Shown here piece after piece: positions 5,047 through 8,330 of a DNA stretch of 8,330 nt (positions within the stretch are counted from its first letter, which is position 1; each line of letters begins with the position of its first letter). Source of the DNA: Thermoplasmatota archaeon (lineage in GTDB: Archaea > Thermoplasmatota > Thermoplasmata > GCA-020350865 > JAUVCJ01). The position numbers were made by a program, and so were the translations under genes. The notes beneath the pieces are model-generated. The model did not search any database. It saw only the letters and a list, made by a program, of their open reading frames with translations, and was not told where the DNA came from. The stretch lies in contig JAUVCJ010000094.1 of NCBI GenBank assembly GCA_030595765.1, forward strand, positions 1 to 8,330, given 5' to 3'.

Positions 5047-5520
5047 ATGAGCGACAATCCTAAACTCAAGAACATAGACGAGGAGGAATCTTTTCAGCCT
5101 CCTGCAGATGAACCTGACATGGCCACTATGGACCAGCAGGTGGATGGAACCCTAGACCAAGATAGGCCTGATGCTCCCGATACTTCTGATGATTCGTCTC
5201 CAGATCCTGATGGAAAGGCAGTTGAACAAACTGCCAATGAGGACGAGTTTGGCGATGAGGATGAGTTCCCTGACCCCCTGGATGAGGAGGCTGCGGCACG
5301 AGCATCTGATGTACACGACACATCAGAGGAAGCATCAGAGAATTCCTGGGATGAAGAAGAAGACCCAGGAGAGCCTGACGATGCTATGGATGACGCCGAA
5401 ATAGATGACGTTGAGGTAGATGAGAGTGAGGATGACGAAGGGTCTTCTGGTGAAGAGCCTGGTGAAGAGGACTCTGATGAAGATGCCTCAGATAATATGG
5501 GTGCTGATGCAGACTCCTTC
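5047..5520 (+). other. Acidic, probably disordered N-terminal segment of AglB
   Basis: Residues 1-158 are dominated by Asp, Glu, Ser, Pro and Gly, with 66 acidic and only 5 basic residues and no hydrophobic stretch. The DNA contains short in-frame duplications, such as CTGGTGAAGAG at 5447-5457 and 5459-5469, as expected if it grew by replication slippage. It is followed by a Lys/Arg-rich patch at 5524-5577. Confidence 0.8.
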
Positions 5521-8330
5521 GAGAAGAAACTCAAGTCCAAGAAGAGATCCAGGCACTCACGCGGTAGAAAGAACAAAGCCTCATCATCTCAGGATCATAT
5601 GGATAATAACGATGCCGTGGATACAGAGCCAGGCGAAATTTATGATGATTATGATGAGAATCGGCTCCTTGAAGAGAAACTCGGAATATCCAGGGACTAT
5701 CGTGGACCCATCAGGGTAGACAAGACCAAACAGGATAAAATTCGTGGACGGCCCGGGATGTTGACTGGCCTCTCTCTTTGGATTATGGGCACGGCATTAA
5801 TTCTGATAGCTATGGGTTTGGGACTACTTGTAATGGGTGATGATGCCCTAAATAACCCATCCATTAGCCATATCATATCATTACTGGGGCTGAGCATGGC
5901 TTACGCAGTACCTGTTGTAGCTTTGGGAGTATTCCGTCTTGTTATGGGCATTGGCCTTTTCAAGTTAAATTCCATGCATCGGGCATTGTATGTGTACTCG
6001 ACACCAATTATGCTAATCGGCGGGCTGGTATGGGCACTTGGAGGCGATTTCCCCCCAATATTCTGGGCACTCTTACTGCTCCTTGAGCCGGTGCTATCTC
6101 TGATTTATCTTACCAGCATGAAAATGGTTGGACTCTTTGGAGTGTCTGGCAAAGTGGAATTTGACCCCACCAAGATAGACAAACAACACAGAAAAGAGCA
6201 GGAGAAGCTGGACAAGTTCGACACCATGAGCCCAACCAAGCTCTGGCTGCACAGAAACTGGATACCATTGACCTACCTTGGATTGATGATCAGCTTAGGC
6301 TTTATCCTCAGAACAGTGTTCTACTTTGGCCCTGCCAATGAGGGGGGCTTCCTACTGTCTGGAAACGATCCTTTCTACCACAAGAGAGTGGTAGACTATG
6401 TCCAGGCCAATAACATGCATCTGCTTCATGATAACGCACTATCGTTCCCAGATATGCACGGCATCAACCCCCGACCGCCGCTCTTTGACTGGTCAATGGC
6501 ACTGATGGGGTATGTCATGGCTCCGTTCTTTGGTGGCGATGTTACAGTATCAACATGGTATGTGGTTCAGTTCACGCCCTCCTTCTGGGGCGCACTCACT
6601 GTGATACCCATTTTCCTTGTTGTCAAATCCATGTTCGGCAAGAATGCTGCATATATCTCGGCCTTCCTGATAGCCACCATGCCAACACATATAGAAAGGT
6701 CACCCTTGGGCTTCTCTGACCACGATTCTTTCGCGTTGTTCATGATATCCCTCTCCTTCTACTTCTACCTGAAAATGGTCAAGCACCAACAGAATAAAAA
6801 ATGGGTAGAAAATTGGACCTCAGTATCCAACGCCAAAAAAGGAATTTTCAATTGGTTCGGACAAAGCAAGAAAGCCATCGGTTACTCCATGCTGTCAGGT
6901 TTTTGCATGGCTGCTGTTGCACTTGCCTGGAAGGGTTTCATATACGCTCCAGCCATCTTGCTTATCTACTTCATAATTCAGCTATTCTTAGACAAGTTCA
7001 GAGGCGAGGATTCCATGGGCATAGCCTTGAACACCATGTTGGTGTTCCTGATAATCGTCATCTTCGCATGGCCCTACTACATAGCATCGGGGCAGTACAA
7101 CTCCTTTGACCCAATCGTCTACATGCTCCTGGGCATACTGGTAATAACCGTTTCATTCATACCAACCAGAGATCTTCCATGGACATTCACATTCCCTGTT
7201 CTTGCAATAGTGGCAGTAATAGGCTTTGTTTTGCTTTACGCTGTGGCTCCAAGGGCTGCAGAACTACTGGTCACAGGCGGCGGATATCTGGTTAAGACCA
7301 AGGTATCAGATACCATTGCAGAGGCTCAGGCCCCTGACTATTCAAGGACAATTATGGCTTATGGGCCTTTAACAAGCTTCCTGGCACTGGGCGGGTTGGC
7401 ACTTATAGCTGTGAAACTAGCTAAGAACTACCGGGGAGACCTATTATTCATCACCATCTGGTCCGGCGCTGGTATTGCAATGGCGCTGTCTGCTACTCGT
7501 TTCGTTTTCAATGCCTCGCCAGTGTTTGCCGTTCTTAGCGGATGGGTGGTAGCTATGGTAATCGAGAGAGTAAAGTTCAAGGATATGATCCGAACTTTCA
7601 AGGGCTTTAAGGGCAATCTGCTCTATGCCCTTCGTAGAAGCGTCAAGATCCGCCATATCTTCGGCATTCTTTTCCTTGGATTCCTGATCATCCTTCCAAA
7701 CGTCTGGTTGGCTGTGGATGCAGGCATTCCCTACGGCGGACAGAAGAAAGATGCCGATGCTGCAGTTTACAATGCACTTCCAAGCTGGGCCAGACCTCCT
7801 GAGGATTACCCTGGTGCACCCGGATACTACTATAATGTGACAAGCTCGAACGACCTGAAGTACTTCGGCGCGTTTGGCCATGGTTTCCCTTCAGAATACT
7901 GGGTAGATGCCATGGAATGGCTTTCAGAGCAGGACACTGGTATGGTCATAGAGGACAAACCTGGCTTTGTAAGCTGGTGGGATTATGGATTCTGGGCGGT
8001 CTCAATGGGCGATCATCCCACAGTAGCTGACAACTTCCAGAGTTCTTTCCAGTACGCTGGAAACTTCATTGCAGCCCAGGGAGAAGAACAGGCAATTGCA
8101 ATGTACATCCAAAGGCTCATATCTTCGGATCGCTACCAGCAGCAACGCATACCTGGCGCCCCCTTGCTCTCTCCTGAGGTGGAGAGCCTACTGGTTACAT
8201 ATCTGGGTCAGGACAGAACTGATATGATCAAGGACGTCTTGGTCAACCCCAGCAAATACATCAGTGTGGTGTTAGCCAATCCAACCAAATACATTCCAAG
8301 ATCCAGTGACCTCAACAAGGTCAATGCCGA
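5047..8330 (+). CDS. aglB: AglB/STT3 oligosaccharyltransferase with large acidic and membrane N-terminal extension (partial)
   Basis: The frame is open from ATG 5047 to the window's end without a stop, so 1,094 residues are visible and the C-terminal globular domain is truncated by the edge. AglB transfers a lipid-linked glycan to Asn in NxS/T sequons on the outer face of the membrane. Catalytic elements are present in the expected order: the first acidic motif GND (439-441), DHD (558-560), TIAE (756-759) and WWDYG (977-981). Canonical STT3 membrane helix 1 starts only at about residue 405. Before it lie an acidic low-complexity segment (1-158; 66 Asp/Glu against 5 Lys/Arg), a basic patch (160-177), a second acidic stretch (about 182-210) and roughly four membrane helices (238-358). 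An even number of added helices keeps the N-terminus cytoplasmic. The family is usually roughly 850-950 residues; this protein could exceed 1,200. The call is firm for the core; the role of the extension is unknown. Confidence 0.93.
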   Translation, partial: MSDNPKLKNIDEEESFQPPADEPDMATMDQQVDGTLDQDRPDAPDTSDDSSPDPDGKAVEQTANEDEFGDEDEFPDPLDEEAAARASDVHDTSEEASENSWDEEEDPGEPDDAMDDAEIDDVEVDESEDDEGSSGEEPGEEDSDEDASDNMGADADSFEKKLKSKKRSRHSRGRKNKASSSQDHMDNNDAVDTEPGEIYDDYDENRLLEEKLGISRDYRGPIRVDKTKQDKIRGRPGMLTGLSLWIMGTALILIAMGLGLLVMGDDALNNPSISHIISLLGLSMAYAVPVVALGVFRLVMGIGLFKLNSMHRALYVYSTPIMLIGGLVWALGGDFPPIFWALLLLLEPVLSLIYLTSMKMVGLFGVSGKVEFDPTKIDKQHRKEQEKLDKFDTMSPTKLWLHRNWIPLTYLGLMISLGFILRTVFYFGPANEGGFLLSGNDPFYHKRVVDYVQANNMHLLHDNALSFPDMHGINPRPPLFDWSMALMGYVMAPFFGGDVTVSTWYVVQFTPSFWGALTVIPIFLVVKSMFGKNAAYISAFLIATMPTHIERSPLGFSDHDSFALFMISLSFYFYLKMVKHQQNKKWVENWTSVSNAKKGIFNWFGQSKKAIGYSMLSGFCMAAVALAWKGFIYAPAILLIYFIIQLFLDKFRGEDSMGIALNTMLVFLIIVIFAWPYYIASGQYNSFDPIVYMLLGILVITVSFIPTRDLPWTFTFPVLAIVAVIGFVLLYAVAPRAAELLVTGGGYLVKTKVSDTIAEAQAPDYSRTIMAYGPLTSFLALGGLALIAVKLAKNYRGDLLFITIWSGAGIAMALSATRFVFNASPVFAVLSGWVVAMVIERVKFKDMIRTFKGFKGNLLYALRRSVKIRHIFGILFLGFLIILPNVWLAVDAGIPYGGQKKDADAAVYNALPSWARPPEDYPGAPGYYYNVTSSNDLKYFGAFGHGFPSEYWVDAMEWLSEQDTGMVIEDKPGFVSWWDYGFWAVSMGDHPTVADNFQSSFQYAGNFIAAQGEEQAIAMYIQRLISSDRYQQQRIPGAPLLSPEVESLLVTYLGQDRTDMIKDVLVNPSKYISVVLANPTKYIPRSSDLNKVNA
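5758..6120 (+). other. Extra four-helix membrane module preceding the STT3 core
   Basis: Residues 238-358 contain about four hydrophobic segments: roughly 242-263, 275-305 (possibly with a break), 313-332 and 337-357. They are joined by short loops and followed by a charged linker (366-400) before STT3 helix 1. The motif RLVMGIGLFKLNSMHRAL (297-314) faintly resembles small membrane domains of unknown function with a GxGLxKLxxWAR pattern. That similarity is an impression, not an identification. Confidence 0.6.

Noticed and set aside
5094..5576. Ser-rich 160-residue reading frame on the minus strand
   Set aside because: It is the antisense of the Asp/Glu-rich aglB segment. GAT/GAG-type codons read backwards give Ser-rich strings, so the composition is explained by the real gene.

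Overview
This window is archaeal, most likely from the Thermoplasmatota. The glutaminase subunit of GMP synthetase is a separate archaeal-type protein. Its N-terminus and its GICVGxQF nucleophile region resemble, from memory, the Thermoplasma acidophilum enzyme. The other recognisable genes are also archaeal in style: a Thi4-type thiazole synthase with His at the sulfur-donor position, an AglB/STT3 oligosaccharyltransferase, and AT-rich TATA boxes about 25-30 bases upstream of start codons (leaderless-type promoters). A finer placement is not possible from sequence alone; a marine Thermoplasmatota lineage is only a guess.

Layout: (1) 1-531 (+) is the C-terminal end of an unrecognised, sequon-rich, probably extracytoplasmic protein. 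(2) 576-1607 (+) is an HtpX-like M48 membrane metalloprotease carrying a full EF-hand loop near its C-terminus. (3) 1608-1846 is a convergent gap with short imperfect direct repeats. (4) 1847-2629 (-) is Thi4. (5) 2636-2724 is a compact divergent promoter region. (6) 2725-2955 (+) is a small four-cysteine, acidic-tailed protein. (7) 2956-3186 is a convergent gap packed with tandem duplications and T-tract terminators. (8) 3187-4257 (-) is a thioredoxin-reductase-like flavoprotein, just downstream of (9) 4297-4854 (-) guaAA; these two are probably co-transcribed. (10) 4855-5046 is a divergent promoter region with a hairpin in the aglB leader. (11) 5047-8330 (+) is a very large AglB that runs off the right edge. 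It has the WWDYG, DHD and TIAE catalytic motifs, but about 400 residues precede the first canonical STT3 membrane helix: a strongly acidic, probably disordered segment, a basic patch and about four extra membrane helices.

The genes do not form one pathway. Envelope functions (AglB, HtpX, a sequon-rich surface protein) sit among cofactor, nucleotide and redox genes (Thi4, GuaAA, TrxR-like). No mobile element, CRISPR array, tRNA or rRNA was recognised. The best novelty candidates are the N-terminal architecture of AglB and the EF-hand inside the HtpX-like protease. No multi-gene undescribed system is evident.
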